Shown: positions 51,746 through 61,108 of the stretch, in pieces
How the letters are laid out: each line of letters opens with the position of its first letter
Numbering within the stretch: position 1 is the first letter of the stretch
DNA from: Leadbetterella sp040829825
GTDB lineage: Bacteria; Bacteroidota; Bacteroidia; Cytophagales; Spirosomataceae
Length of the DNA: 64,000 bases
Strand: one strand, 5' to 3'
Assembly: GCF_040829825.1 (NCBI RefSeq)
Contig: NZ_JBFOLH010000007.1
Notes under the pieces: model-generated
The model's database searches: none
What the model was told of the DNA's origin: nothing
What the model saw: only the letters and a program-made list of their open reading frames with translations
Program-made: the position numbers and the translations under genes

Positions 51746-54004
51746 TTATGCGGTTTCATCTCTTGATACATTGCTGACGCCTTCTATGATCTCAAGGCGG
51801 TGAAGAAGCTCATCCAGGTGTTTGGTGTCAAAAACGTAAACTTTGATTTTTCCCTCAAATATACCATCAAAAGTTTCAACAGAAATACCCCGCATATTAA
51901 TATGAAGCTCATTGGAGATAACTTTTGAAATGTCCTGGATCAGTCCTACCCGGTCTATACCATTCAACTTAATAGTGACCAGGTATGATTTTTCAATCTG
52001 GCTGGCCCAGCGGGCCTTGATTACCCGGTTGCCGTAATTGGAAAGCAGCTGGTGGGCATTGGGACAGCTGTTCCGGTGAATTTTTATGCCTTCGTTGATG
52101 GTCAGGAAACCGAAAACATTATCACCTGGAATGGGGTTGCAGCAGCGCGCCAGGGTATAGTCAATCTGCTGCATGTCGTCACCGATCAGCAGCGTGTCAT
52201 TTCCCTGAACTTTCTTAAATTCCCGCTCAAAAGATTTGGCATCTTTGAACGCCTTCTCATCAAGCTCAATTTTTTTCTGCCGGTTGGCCTGGGCTTCTTT
52301 TTCTTTTTTGAACTTGCTGATCTCGTCAGGCAGGTTATGCCCTTTGCCAAAGGCATAGAAGAGGTCGTTGTAATCTTTTTTGTTGAAGTAGGCCCGGAGC
52401 TGGTTGATCGTCTCCAGGTTATTTTCCATGCCCAGGTTTTTCAGCTTCCGGGCAATGATCTCTTTTCCTTCACTGATATAGCCCTTGTTAAATTCTTTCA
52501 GGAGGTCTTTGATACGGGCTTTGGCTTTAGAGGTCACCACAAAACGCAGCCAGTCTTCTGATGGTTTCTGGTTTTTGGTGGTCAGGATTTCCACCTGGTC
52601 GCCGCTCTGGAGCACATGGCTGATCGGCATAAGGGTGCCGTTTACCTTACCGGCGGTGCACCTTCTGCCGATTTCGGTATGAATATCAAAAGCGAAATCA
52701 AGTACAGTAGCTCCTTTCCGGAGCACTTTCAGGTCACCTTTGGGGGTGAAAATGAAAATTTCTTCGTTAAAGAGGTTGCTCTGGAAATCTTCAATAAACT
52801 CAATGGCCGAAGAGTCGCCGCTTTCCAGCGTATCGCGCACCTGGTTGATCCACTGATCCAGGGGTTTGTCGAGCGAGGTGCTGTTGCCCTTGTATTTCCA
52901 GTGGGCAGCATAACCTTTTTCAGCTATTTCATCCATACGCTCGGTTCGGATCTGTACTTCCACCCACACCCCTGCGTTGCTCATAACGGTGGTATGGAGC
53001 GATTCATACCCGTTAGACCGGGGCGTGGAGATCCAGTCTTTCAGGCGGTCGGGATTAGGGCGGTATTCGTCCGTAACAATAGAATACGCCTGCCAGCAGG
53101 CGGCTTTTTCCTTGTCTTTTTCGTCAATGGGAATCCCCTTCAGGATAATCCGGATGGCGAAAAGGTCATAAATGCCCTCAAAAGGGATATTGGTGTTCTG
53201 CAGCTTTTTCCAGATCGAATAAATGTGCTTGGGCCGGCCCTTGATGTAAAAATCCAGGCTGGCCTCTTCCAGCCTTTTTTTGATGGGCTTCATGAAATTG
53301 TCGATGAGCCTTTTTCTTGAAGCCTTGCTGGAACTCAGCTTGGCGGTGATGTCTTTGAACTCCTCGGGGTGGGTATACTTCAGGTACAGGTCTTCCAGCT
53401 CCGACTTGATCTGGTACAACCCCAGGCGGTGCGCCAGGGGCGCATAGATATAAATGGTTTCATTGGAAATCTTGAGCTGCGAGTTCCTGGCCATGCTGTC
53501 CAGCGTACGCATGTTGTGGAGGCGGTCGGCCAGCTTGATCAGGATCACGCGCACATCCTGCGAGAGTGTCAGGAGCATTTTCCGGAAGTTCTCGGCCTGT
53601 GCCGACTGGGTTTGCTCGAAGCTTTCGCTGATTTTGGTGAGCCCGTCGATAATCTGCGCTACTTTCGGGCCGAAATCCTTCTCGATATCTTTCAGCGTAA
53701 TGCTGGTGTCTTCCACCACATCATGGAGCAATGCGCAGACCAGCGAAGTGGGGCCCAGACCGATTTCCTCCACGCAGATCAGGGCTACTTCAAGCGGATG
53801 ATAAATGTAGGGCTCGCCCGACTTGCGCCGCATTTCCTTATGTGCATCCATACTGACCGATAAGGCCTTCCGGATCATTTTGGCATCGCCGTCTTTAATA
53901 AGGCTTTTGGCGGCCTTCAGGATCTTCCTGTAGCGCTTGGCAATCTCTTTCTTCTCGGATTCGGAATAGTATTCCGTAGTCACTTTCTCTGTTTCCACAT
54001 TCAT
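51746..54004 (-). CDS. Bifunctional (p)ppGpp synthetase/hydrolase (RelA/SpoT)
   Basis: 752 residues. The hydrolase HD domain (YIYHPLEVALICVEE, HDVVEDTSITL, about 80-115) keeps the metal His-Asp pair; the synthetase domain (GRPKHIYSIWKKLQN, YDLFAIRIIL, about 260-380), TGS (FTPKGDLKVLRKGATVLDFA, about 420), and an ACT domain at the end follow. All regulatory parts are present, so a long Rsh that makes and degrades the stringent-response alarmone is expected. Confidence 0.95.
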   Translation of the reverse strand: MNVETEKVTTEYYSESEKKEIAKRYRKILKAAKSLIKDGDAKMIRKALSVSMDAHKEMRRKSGEPYIYHPLEVALICVEEIGLGPTSLVCALLHDVVEDTSITLKDIEKDFGPKVAQIIDGLTKISESFEQTQSAQAENFRKMLLTLSQDVRVILIKLADRLHNMRTLDSMARNSQLKISNETIYIYAPLAHRLGLYQIKSELEDLYLKYTHPEEFKDITAKLSSSKASRKRLIDNFMKPIKKRLEEASLDFYIKGRPKHIYSIWKKLQNTNIPFEGIYDLFAIRIILKGIPIDEKDKEKAACWQAYSIVTDEYRPNPDRLKDWISTPRSNGYESLHTTVMSNAGVWVEVQIRTERMDEIAEKGYAAHWKYKGNSTSLDKPLDQWINQVRDTLESGDSSAIEFIEDFQSNLFNEEIFIFTPKGDLKVLRKGATVLDFAFDIHTEIGRRCTAGKVNGTLMPISHVLQSGDQVEILTTKNQKPSEDWLRFVVTSKAKARIKDLLKEFNKGYISEGKEIIARKLKNLGMENNLETINQLRAYFNKKDYNDLFYAFGKGHNLPDEISKFKKEKEAQANRQKKIELDEKAFKDAKSFEREFKKVQGNDTLLIGDDMQQIDYTLARCCNPIPGDNVFGFLTINEGIKIHRNSCPNAHQLLSNYGNRVIKARWASQIEKSYLVTIKLNGIDRVGLIQDISKVISNELHINMRGISVETFDGIFEGKIKVYVFDTKHLDELLHRLEIIEGVSNVSRDETA

Positions 54005-54099
54005 TTTCGTATCGCGGATTAACTCACAGCACGTAAGTTTGAAATATCCTGTGTAAGTTACAAAAAAAATCTGTAATTATTGCGGGTAAAGGGGTTTTC

Positions 54100-54134
54100 T
54101 TTGTTACATACTCCGATATAATTTCATATTTTTG
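54100..54134 (+). promoter_or_regulatory. Promoter of the fluoride-regulated CLC gene
   Basis: TATTTTTG (54127-54134) matches the -7 consensus; TTTG (54100-54103) lies 23 bases before it, slightly long. It would place the start just before the riboswitch. Confidence 0.5.
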
Positions 54135-54148
54135 CAGCAGATAAAAAA

Positions 54149-54202
54149 GGAAATGGTGTTCTTCCTTACCCAACCGCTTCTCCGGAGCTGATGACGCCTG
54201 AT
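54149..54202 (+). ncRNA. Fluoride riboswitch (crcB motif)
   Basis: The run GGAAATGGTGTTCTTCC, spacer, AACCGC, a GCTTC-TCC-GGAGC hairpin and TGATGACGCC fits the crcB aptamer in order and spacing. Pairings are consistent: GGAA/TTCC; GCTTC/GGAGC with one G-U; and the long-range GGTGT (54155-54159) with ACGCC (54194-54198). It binds a magnesium-fluoride cluster and switches on fluoride export. The 3' end (GCC, 54196-54198) is also the start of a 10-bp hairpin ahead of the gene. Confidence 0.88.
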
Positions 54203-54231
54203 TAATTAAATGTTAACCAATTTAATCAGGC
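54196..54231 (+). promoter_or_regulatory. Riboswitch expression-platform hairpin
   Basis: GCCTGATTAA (54196-54205) pairs perfectly with TTAATCAGGC (54222-54231), ending five bases before the ATG at 54237. Its first three bases belong to the aptamer stem, so ligand binding should open it. No T run follows, which argues for translational and not transcriptional control. Confidence 0.65.
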
Positions 54232-54236
54232 CTCTT

Positions 54237-55532
54237 ATGTCTAAATCATTCGGTAAAAAAGCAAAGATCTCTACTCAATTCTTTTTCCGGAAATATCCGG
54301 CCTTCCCGTATATTCTTAAATGGACAGGCATTTCCCTGGTTATCGGTGCCTGCATTGGCAGTGCTTCCGCCGGTTTTCTCATTTCACTCGATTGGGCCAC
54401 CCATTTTCGGGAAAGCCACTTGTGGCTGATCGCCTTACTGCCGGTGGGCGGGTTCCTGGTGGGCCTGCTTTATTATTATTTCGGACAAGAGGCAGAAACC
54501 GGGAATAATCTCCTGATTGATACCATTCACCGCCCGGAGAAGGTGGTTCCGTTCCGTATGGCCCCGCTGGTGTATATCGGAACCATTGTTACGCATTTTT
54601 TCGGAGGCTCGGCAGGCCGGGAAGGTACGGCTTTGCAGATGGCCGGTGCCATTGCCGACCAGTTCTCGAAGCCGTTCCGGCTTTCTTCCGGCGACAGGGT
54701 CCTGCTGATGATTTCAGCCATTGCCGGGGGCTTTGGTTCTATATTCGGCACACCGCTGGCGGGCACGCTGTTTGGCCTGGAGTTTTTCCTGATCGGCCGG
54801 ATCCGCTACAATGCCATTTTCCCGGCATTGATGACCGCCGTTATTGCCGACCGGGTTACCCGGCTCTGGCAGGCCCGTCATACGCATTATTCGATCAGCC
54901 TGGTCCCGGATATTTCATTTGTCAACATCATTTATGCAGTCATTGCGGGTGTGTTTTTCGGATTATGTGCCGCTACGTTCAGTAAATTAATTCATCGCAC
55001 CAGCCGGTTTTTTAAAGCAAAAATCGCTTATCCGCCGTTGCGCCCGGTAGCCGGCGGGATTATTGTGGCCCTGGCTGTGTGGATGATGGGTACCCCCCAA
55101 TACATCGGCCTGGGTATTCCTACCATACTCAGCGCTTTTGAGCAGCCCCTGCCGGCCTATGATTTTGCCCTGAAAATGATCTTTACCATCATTACGCTGT
55201 CGGCCGGTTTTAAAGGCGGAGAGGTGACACCCCTGTTTTTTATTGGGGCTACACTGGGAAGCTCCCTGGCCTTTTTTATCCCTTTACCGGTAGGGCTCCT
55301 GGCCGGAATGGGATTTGTGGCGGTATTTGCCGGCGCTACCAATACGCCCATTGCCTGCAGCTTAATGGCCCTGGAGCTGTTCGGTGCCGAATGCGGCGTA
55401 TATGTGGCCCTGGCCTGCGTGGTTTCCTATCTGCTATCCGGGCATAACAGTATTTACAGCAAACAGGTTATCGGTGAGCCCAAGCATGAGCGGTTTTCGT
55501 TCCTGGAGGGGAAGCGGCTGAATGAGTTGTAG
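54237..55532 (+). CDS. CLC-type fluoride/proton antiporter
   Basis: 431 residues from the ATG at 54237 (MSKSFGKKAKI); the ATG at 54210 sits in the loop of the regulatory hairpin and adds nine residues without family match. CLC channel fold with 10 or more helices; FGGSAGREGTALQ (about 120) holds the gating Glu, and the anion-site region reads GNNLLID in place of GSGIP, as in the fluoride-selective CLC branch. A fluoride riboswitch precedes it, so export of fluoride is the likely job. Confidence 0.9.
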   Translation: MSKSFGKKAKISTQFFFRKYPAFPYILKWTGISLVIGACIGSASAGFLISLDWATHFRESHLWLIALLPVGGFLVGLLYYYFGQEAETGNNLLIDTIHRPEKVVPFRMAPLVYIGTIVTHFFGGSAGREGTALQMAGAIADQFSKPFRLSSGDRVLLMISAIAGGFGSIFGTPLAGTLFGLEFFLIGRIRYNAIFPALMTAVIADRVTRLWQARHTHYSISLVPDISFVNIIYAVIAGVFFGLCAATFSKLIHRTSRFFKAKIAYPPLRPVAGGIIVALAVWMMGTPQYIGLGIPTILSAFEQPLPAYDFALKMIFTIITLSAGFKGGEVTPLFFIGATLGSSLAFFIPLPVGLLAGMGFVAVFAGATNTPIACSLMALELFGAECGVYVALACVVSYLLSGHNSIYSKQVIGEPKHERFSFLEGKRLNEL

Positions 55533-55568
55533 GGCCGGAAATCGCTTTTGAATAGGCGGATTGATTGA

Positions 55569-55892
55569 TTATTGTGCTATAGAAACTCCATTGTTTAAAA
55601 GTTCCACGTTGAAGTTTACTTTTGCATTGAGTGCTTTGAAAACTCTCAGCAATGTTTCCATAGTAATATTGGTAGTGTTGTTTTCCAGTTTTGATATCTG
55701 CGCCCGTTGAACCCCTATAAGCCTGCCCAGCTCTTCCTGGGTGAGGTTTCTTTCCAACCTGACTTTACGTATGATATCTCCAAGGATTTCCAGCTGAAGC
55801 TCCTGCTCATAAGCAGTTCTTTTATCCGTTCCGATTTTACCGATAAACTCATCTTTTATCTGGCTAAAAGTGAACATTTTTAACTCTTTCAT
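55569..55892 (-). CDS. HigA-type XRE antitoxin
   Basis: 107 residues with a C-terminal helix-turn-helix (LERNLTQEELGRLIGVQRAQISKLENNTTN, about 50-80). Its ATG overlaps the stop of the upstream toxin relic (ATGA), the toxin-first order of higBA modules. As the toxin is frameshifted, this antitoxin is now probably a solitary regulator. AT-rich. Confidence 0.82.
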   Translation of the reverse strand: MKELKMFTFSQIKDEFIGKIGTDKRTAYEQELQLEILGDIIRKVRLERNLTQEELGRLIGVQRAQISKLENNTTNITMETLLRVFKALNAKVNFNVELLNNGVSIAQ

Positions 55893-56232
55893 TTTTTTCT
55901 GTTGTTTTTTAACTCAAAATAATTCAGCCTTATTTGCTGGGCCCTTTTTATTTCTTTTTCAGGGACTTTGGCGGTTTTCTTTACGATCCCATGCGTTGCC
56001 AGTACCAAAGTGTTGTGTTTGTTTTCTTTATCCCAGAATGTAAAAATCCGGTAATACGTTTTATTGTAAAAAGTTCTGAACTCCCAGATTTCATCTTTTA
56101 GTTTTTTGAATAATTCCTTGTCAAGGGTTGCTTTTGCCTTATCGATATTAAAGATAATTTTATCGCGGCTTTTTCATCTAATTGTAAGAGAAACTCTCTG
56201 GCTTCGGTCAGGAATATAATTTCAAATTTCAT
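55889..56232 (-). pseudogene. HigB/RelE-type toxin, frameshifted
   Basis: Starts MKFEIIFLTEAREFLLQLDE, is shifted near 56160 after EKAA, and continues KIIFNIDKAKATLDKE, LKDEIWEFRTFYNKTYYRIF, LVLATHGIVKKTAKVPEKE. Together these make a full HigB (phage Gp49-like, RelE superfamily) mRNA interferase apart from one missing base. The length (344 nt) is one short of a multiple of three. The stop overlaps the antitoxin start. Confidence 0.8.
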
Positions 56233-56360
56233 AAACGCTGTGTGTTTCCATACAAAGATACAAATTCTTTTGAAAAGACCAAGTATTTGCTTCCGTAAAT
56301 TTGTTTTGCCACCATTCGCCATTAAATCCGTAAATTTGCGTTTTATAATTTTACACAGAG

Positions 56361-57329
56361 ATGTTTAAAAGAGTGTTCCTGTTGCTGCTGGCCGCTGTGG
56401 TGTTCGGATGCGGCAGGGGGTCGGATACGCCGGAGGCTGCGGTAACCATTGAACGGTTTGACCGGCAGCTCATGGACGTGAAGTCGGAAGCAGAACTTAA
56501 AAAGCTGCTGGAAGAGAACCGTTCGGTATGTGATCTGCTGTTTGGGGCCTCTCCGTCTGATACGTCTTTCACGGGCGATGTTTTTCACATGACACAGCAT
56601 GCTGACGCCCGGAAGCTTTACGGGCAGGTAGGGGAAACTTTCGGTGATCTGAAGGCTATGGAGCAGAGCTTTGCCCGGGCGTTTGGTGAGATCCGGAGGC
56701 TGTATCCCGATTTCACACCGCCCCGTATTGTGGCCGGCTTCAGCGGGCTCAGGAATGATATGGCGGTGACCGACTCGCTGGTGGTCATATCGCTTGAGTC
56801 GTTCATCGGTCCCAAAGCCCTCTACCGGCCCGACCAGCCCGAATACATGCTGCGGCGGTTTGCCCCGGAGTATATAGTGCCCAATGTGATCCGGTTCTTA
56901 TCCAACCGCTTTAATAAAACAGACTTCAGCAACGACTCCTTCACGGCCGACATGATCTTTTTCGGGAAGTCGCTGGAATTCAGCCGTGCCGTGCTGCCGC
57001 ATGTAGAAGACTCTCTCCTTATCGGCTATACCAACCGGGAAATGCAGAATGCCTATGAGCACCAGGACGTGATCTGGGCGCATGTCATAGAGCGGGAGCT
57101 GCTGAACAGTAAGAACCCGGCGGTAAATGTCCGGTATTTCGGCGAAAGGCCGTATATGGGAGAGATCGGGCCCGATTGCCCCGGCCGCATAGGCCAGTGG
57201 CTGGGATGGAGAATAGTAGAGATGTACCGGATGAACCATCCGGAGGTAAGCATCCCGGAATTAATGCAAAATGAAGATGCCCAGGCTATTTTGAGAGGCT
57301 CAAAATACCGCGGCCAAAAAGACAAATAA
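56361..57329 (+). CDS. gldB: Gliding motility lipoprotein GldB
   Basis: 322 residues with lipobox VVFGC (about 17). Matches GldB along its length: ITIERFDRQLMD-like start, YPDFTPPRIVAGFSGLRND (about 115), GPKALYRPDQPEYMLRRF, AHVIERELLNSKNPAVNVRYF and GPDCPGRIGQWLGWRIVE. The HVIE position equals a degenerate peptidase-like helix (DUF2268 fold). GldB is needed for gliding and the type IX secretion system in Flavobacterium. One base separates it from the ABC transporter. Confidence 0.9.
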   Translation: MFKRVFLLLLAAVVFGCGRGSDTPEAAVTIERFDRQLMDVKSEAELKKLLEENRSVCDLLFGASPSDTSFTGDVFHMTQHADARKLYGQVGETFGDLKAMEQSFARAFGEIRRLYPDFTPPRIVAGFSGLRNDMAVTDSLVVISLESFIGPKALYRPDQPEYMLRRFAPEYIVPNVIRFLSNRFNKTDFSNDSFTADMIFFGKSLEFSRAVLPHVEDSLLIGYTNREMQNAYEHQDVIWAHVIERELLNSKNPAVNVRYFGERPYMGEIGPDCPGRIGQWLGWRIVEMYRMNHPEVSIPELMQNEDAQAILRGSKYRGQKDK

Positions 57330-59129
57330 ATGACAAACCCTTCCTCTGAAAACAACAAGCCCCGGCTCAGCCTTAAGGGCATGAAAGAAGCCTTAAAGCT
57401 TTTCCGGTTTTTAAGCCCTTATAAAGCACTGTACCTGGTCGGTATGGTGATGCTGGTATTTTCTACTCTCACTACATTGCTGTTTCCTATCCTGGTTGGT
57501 GAAATGACCAAGGTGCTGGAGGGGAAATCGGGCTTCAGCCTGAACCAGGTGGCCATGGTATTTGGTATAGTTTTGCTTTCACAAGGTGTTTTTTCCTATT
57601 TCCGGGTGGTGTTCTTTGCTGTGGTCAGTGAAAAGGCAACGGCCGACATCCGTAAGCTGGTCTACAAAAAAATTATTACCACGTCGATTCCCTTTTTTGA
57701 AAACAACCGGGTGGGCGATCTTATCAGCCGCCTGTCGTCAGATGTAGCGGCCATACAGAACGTGCTGACTACCACGGTGGCCGAGTTTTTCCGGCAGATC
57801 GCTACGCTGGTACTGGGCCTGGCCTACCTGTTTTACGTTTCGTGGCAGCTTACGTTGTTTATGCTGGCCACTTTCCCGGTTACGGTACTGGCGGCGCTGA
57901 TATTCGGCCGGTTTGTGCGCCGCTTGTCGCGCGAGGTGCAGGCCCGGCTGGCGGAGGCCAATATTGTGGTCGATGAAAGCTTTCAGTCGGTTTCTACCGT
58001 AAAAGCCTATACCAATGAGAAGCTGGAATACAACCGCTATTCCGGCCTGATCGGTGAAGTGGTGAAGCTTTCGATCAAGCTGGCCCGTTACCGGGGTATT
58101 TTCATCTCGTTTTTTATTGTAGGATTATTCGGCGGGGTCTGCCTGGTGATCTGGTTTGGTGGTAACCTGGTGCTCGAAGGGCACCTGATCCTCTCAGACC
58201 TGGTGGCTTTCCTGCTGCAGTCGCTGTTTATAGCCGGCTCACTGGCAGGCCTGGGCGAAATCTATGCGTCGGTACAGCGTTCTATCGGGGCATCGGAGCG
58301 GTTGTTTGAGATCCTGGAAGAGCCTTCGGAAGTAGATATGGACGACGAACCGCAGCGCTTGAGGTATAAAGGAGAGATCCGTTTCCGGGATGTATGCTTT
58401 TCGTACCCGTCCAGAAAAGATGTCCCGGTTCTTAAAGATATTGATCTTTCTGTCCCGGCAGGGCAGAAGATAGCCCTGGTGGGGCATTCAGGGGCCGGGA
58501 AATCCACCATTGTACAGCTCCTGATGAAATACTATCCCCTCGAAGAAGGGGATATCCTGATGGACGGGAAAAGCATAAGCGAGATCAATGTTACCGAGCT
58601 GCGAAGCAATATGGCCATTGTTCCGCAGGAGGTGCTGCTTTTCGGCGGCTCTATCCGGGAAAACATTGAATACGGTAAGCCCGGCGCTACAGAAGAAGAA
58701 ATCAGGGAAGCGGCCCGTAAGGCCAATGCCCTCGAATTCATTGACCGGTTCCCGGAAGGGTTGGAGACCCGTGTGGGCGAGCGGGGAATCAAGCTTTCGG
58801 GCGGACAGAAGCAGCGGATCGCCATTGCCCGGGCTATCCTGAAAGACCCGGCCGTACTGATCCTGGATGAAGCCACCAGCGCACTGGATTCGCACTCCGA
58901 GCGGCTGATCCAGGAGGCTTTGAAAGAGCTGATGAAAAACCGGACCTCCATTATTATAGCGCACCGGCTGGCCACGATTCAGCATGTTGACCGCATTTAT
59001 GTTCTGGAAGAAGGCCGCATTGTGGAATCCGGAACCCATGAAAATTTGTTATCTGATTCAGAGGGCGTTTATGCGCAGCTGGTTAAGATGCAATTTGATG
59101 TTCTCGTAAACCCTAAAGAAAAGGTATGA
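57330..59129 (+). CDS. ABC exporter, fused membrane and ATPase domains (MsbA-like)
   Basis: 599 residues: six transmembrane helices (about 30-320) and a nucleotide-binding domain with Walker A GHSGAGKST (about 388), Q-loop VPQEVLLFG, signature LSGGQKQRIAIARA (about 490), Walker B VLILDEATSALDS and H-loop IIIAHRL. A half-transporter that works as a homodimer, probably for lipid or drug. It is coupled to gldB upstream and to a Zur-like gene downstream by four bases (ATGA). Confidence 0.92.
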   Translation: MTNPSSENNKPRLSLKGMKEALKLFRFLSPYKALYLVGMVMLVFSTLTTLLFPILVGEMTKVLEGKSGFSLNQVAMVFGIVLLSQGVFSYFRVVFFAVVSEKATADIRKLVYKKIITTSIPFFENNRVGDLISRLSSDVAAIQNVLTTTVAEFFRQIATLVLGLAYLFYVSWQLTLFMLATFPVTVLAALIFGRFVRRLSREVQARLAEANIVVDESFQSVSTVKAYTNEKLEYNRYSGLIGEVVKLSIKLARYRGIFISFFIVGLFGGVCLVIWFGGNLVLEGHLILSDLVAFLLQSLFIAGSLAGLGEIYASVQRSIGASERLFEILEEPSEVDMDDEPQRLRYKGEIRFRDVCFSYPSRKDVPVLKDIDLSVPAGQKIALVGHSGAGKSTIVQLLMKYYPLEEGDILMDGKSISEINVTELRSNMAIVPQEVLLFGGSIRENIEYGKPGATEEEIREAARKANALEFIDRFPEGLETRVGERGIKLSGGQKQRIAIARAILKDPAVLILDEATSALDSHSERLIQEALKELMKNRTSIIIAHRLATIQHVDRIYVLEEGRIVESGTHENLLSDSEGVYAQLVKMQFDVLVNPKEKV

Positions 59130-59539
59130 GTGAGCTGAATGAAATACTGAAAAGCACCGGGCTGCGGGTAACCGAAACCCGGCAGGTGATCCTGGAACGT
59201 TTCCGGGAGAAAACCGCTGCCATTTCGCAGAGCGATATGGAAAACGAGCTGGGCGACGACATTGACCGGGTAACCGTTTACCGGACACTGAAAACCTTTG
59301 TGGAAAAAGGGATCATCCATAAAATACTGGACGATAAAGGCGGGGTCAAATATGCTTTGTGCAAAGAAGAGTGCCATCCCGGGCATCATCACCATGATCA
59401 CCTGCATTTCAAATGCTCGGTGTGCCAGGAAACCACCTGTCTTGAAAACCACCTGATCCCCGAAATCAGCCTGCCCGAAGGTTACCAAAAAGAAGAAGTG
59501 AATATCCTGGTGCAGGGGATATGCCCGAATTGTAAATAA
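59126..59539 (+). CDS. Fur-family regulator, Zur-like
   Basis: 137 residues. Winged helix (GLRVTETRQVILERF, DDIDRVTVYRTLKTFVEKGII), a His-rich linker HPGHHHHDHLHF (about 88) and two zinc-type Cys pairs (CSVC, about 100; CPNC at the end). The abundance of His and both CxxC pairs favour a zinc sensor. It is a second Fur-family gene besides the one at 50667. Confidence 0.85.
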   Translation: MSELNEILKSTGLRVTETRQVILERFREKTAAISQSDMENELGDDIDRVTVYRTLKTFVEKGIIHKILDDKGGVKYALCKEECHPGHHHHDHLHFKCSVCQETTCLENHLIPEISLPEGYQKEEVNILVQGICPNCK

Positions 59540-59547
59540 AGTCACGT

Positions 59548-60150
59548 ATGTACCAGATTAAAAGCGCCGTTTTCAGCAAGAGTTCCACCAAAATAGAGCA
59601 GTGCCCGCAGGACAACCTGCCGGAAATTGCCTTTATCGGGAGATCCAATGTAGGAAAATCTTCCCTGATCAATATGCTGACAGGGGTAAAAAACCTGGCC
59701 AAGACCTCCTCCACGCCGGGAAAGACCCAGCTGATCAATCACTACCTGGTAGATAATGCCTGGTACCTGGTTGACCTCCCCGGCTACGGCTACGCCAAGG
59801 TGCCGTTGTCTGAAAAAGCCAAATGGGAAAAGATGACCTGGGACTATATCCTGGAGCGAAAAACCCTCCTGTATGTTTTTGTGCTGGTAGATATCCGGGT
59901 AAGTCCGCAGAAAAGCGACCTTGAGTTTATCCGGAAACTGGGGGAAAACGGGATTGCCATTAAAATAATTTTTACGAAAGAAGATAAAGTGAAAACAATG
60001 GAAGGGCAACGCAATATAACCGCTTTCAGAGAGGCACTTAGCCGGGATTGGGGCATACTTCCGGAGTATTTTATTACCTCTTCCGAGAAGAAAAGCGGGA
60101 AAATTGAAATGCTCGGATTAATTGAAGAGATTGTATTCAGTAGTTTTTAA
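59548..60150 (+). CDS. engB: Ribosome biogenesis GTPase EngB (YsxC/YihA)
   Basis: 200 residues of the TrmE-Era-EngA-like GTPase class: G1 GRSNVGKSS (about 32), G2 STPGKTQ, G3 DLPGYGYAKV, G4 TKED, G5 TSSEKKSG. It helps assemble the large ribosomal subunit. Eight bases after the Zur-like gene. Confidence 0.95.
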   Translation: MYQIKSAVFSKSSTKIEQCPQDNLPEIAFIGRSNVGKSSLINMLTGVKNLAKTSSTPGKTQLINHYLVDNAWYLVDLPGYGYAKVPLSEKAKWEKMTWDYILERKTLLYVFVLVDIRVSPQKSDLEFIRKLGENGIAIKIIFTKEDKVKTMEGQRNITAFREALSRDWGILPEYFITSSEKKSGKIEMLGLIEEIVFSSF

Positions 60151-60193
60151 ATTATTTTAATATATATTTGTGTTCTACAGTAACAACTAAATA

Positions 60194-61102
60194 ATGGCGA
60201 CAGAATACCTTGGAATAGATATTGGAGGAACAAATGTAAAAATGGGAATCGTAGATTCCGAAACAGGTAATATTAAGAACTTCTATAGTCATGAGACCAG
60301 CTCATGGCGGGCCTCCGGGAGGTTTGTGGAGCGCCTGGGCGATGCCATTGTGCTTCAGCTGAAAGAAAACCCGGAAGTAAAGAAAGTGGGTATCGGCGTA
60401 CCCGGCCTGATTACCAGAGACCGGAATACCCTCGTAGAGATCACGGCTATCCCGGAAACCAACGGTATTCACATCATCCCGGTATTAAAAGATCGGTTCC
60501 CGGACCATGATTTTTTCCTGGAAAATGATGCCAATGCAGCGGCATTGGGCGAATATTATTTCGGAGAAGAGAAGCTTCCCGAAGATTACATCTTTGTTAC
60601 CCTGGGTACCGGTGTGGGCGGTGCGGCCATTATTGACAAGCGGGTGTTCAAAGGCGGGGGCGGTAACGCTATGGAGCCCGGTCACATGCCTTCAGAGAAC
60701 GGGAAAGTGCTGGAGAGGAATATCGGTAAAAATGAGCTCCTTGACATGGCCAACAGAATGCGCAGCGAATTTACCGGTGAAACGAAGCTCCCGGCCGACG
60801 GCAGCATTTCTACCACCGGACTCGTAGCGGCCGCTTCAGAAGGCGATGAGCTGGCACTGAAGATCTTTGATAAGGTAGGCTCGCTGCTGGGCGATGGCCT
60901 GGTGAGCATGATCCGTATCCTGGATATCACCACTGTATTGATCGGCGGAGGACTTTCGGCTTCTTTTGAATACATCATGCCGGCCGTTAACCGCCAGCTG
61001 CATTACTGGCTGACACCTTATTATACCAAAACGCTGGACATCCGCCGGGCTACACTGGCCAATGATGCCGGCCTGCTGGGAGCAGCCAGCCTTTGTTTTT
61101 AA
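60194..61102 (+). CDS. ROK-family sugar kinase, zinc motif absent
   Basis: 302 residues, actin-like ATPase fold: YLGIDIGGTNVKMGIVD phosphate loop, ENDANAAALGEYYFG with the catalytic Asp, VTLGTGVGGAAII, and EPGHMPSENGK (about 165) containing the His. The usual CxCGxxGCxE zinc motif that follows this in ROK proteins is absent; the chain goes on as LERNIGKNELL. This form is seen in Bacteroidota glucokinases. It phosphorylates glucose or a similar hexose. Confidence 0.9.
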   Translation: MATEYLGIDIGGTNVKMGIVDSETGNIKNFYSHETSSWRASGRFVERLGDAIVLQLKENPEVKKVGIGVPGLITRDRNTLVEITAIPETNGIHIIPVLKDRFPDHDFFLENDANAAALGEYYFGEEKLPEDYIFVTLGTGVGGAAIIDKRVFKGGGGNAMEPGHMPSENGKVLERNIGKNELLDMANRMRSEFTGETKLPADGSISTTGLVAAASEGDELALKIFDKVGSLLGDGLVSMIRILDITTVLIGGGLSASFEYIMPAVNRQLHYWLTPYYTKTLDIRRATLANDAGLLGAASLCF

Positions 61103-61108
61103 GCCGTT

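Noticed and set aside
54210..54236. ATG at 54210 as start of the CLC gene
   Set aside because: It lies in the loop of the riboswitch hairpin and the added residues have no family match; 54237 fits better.
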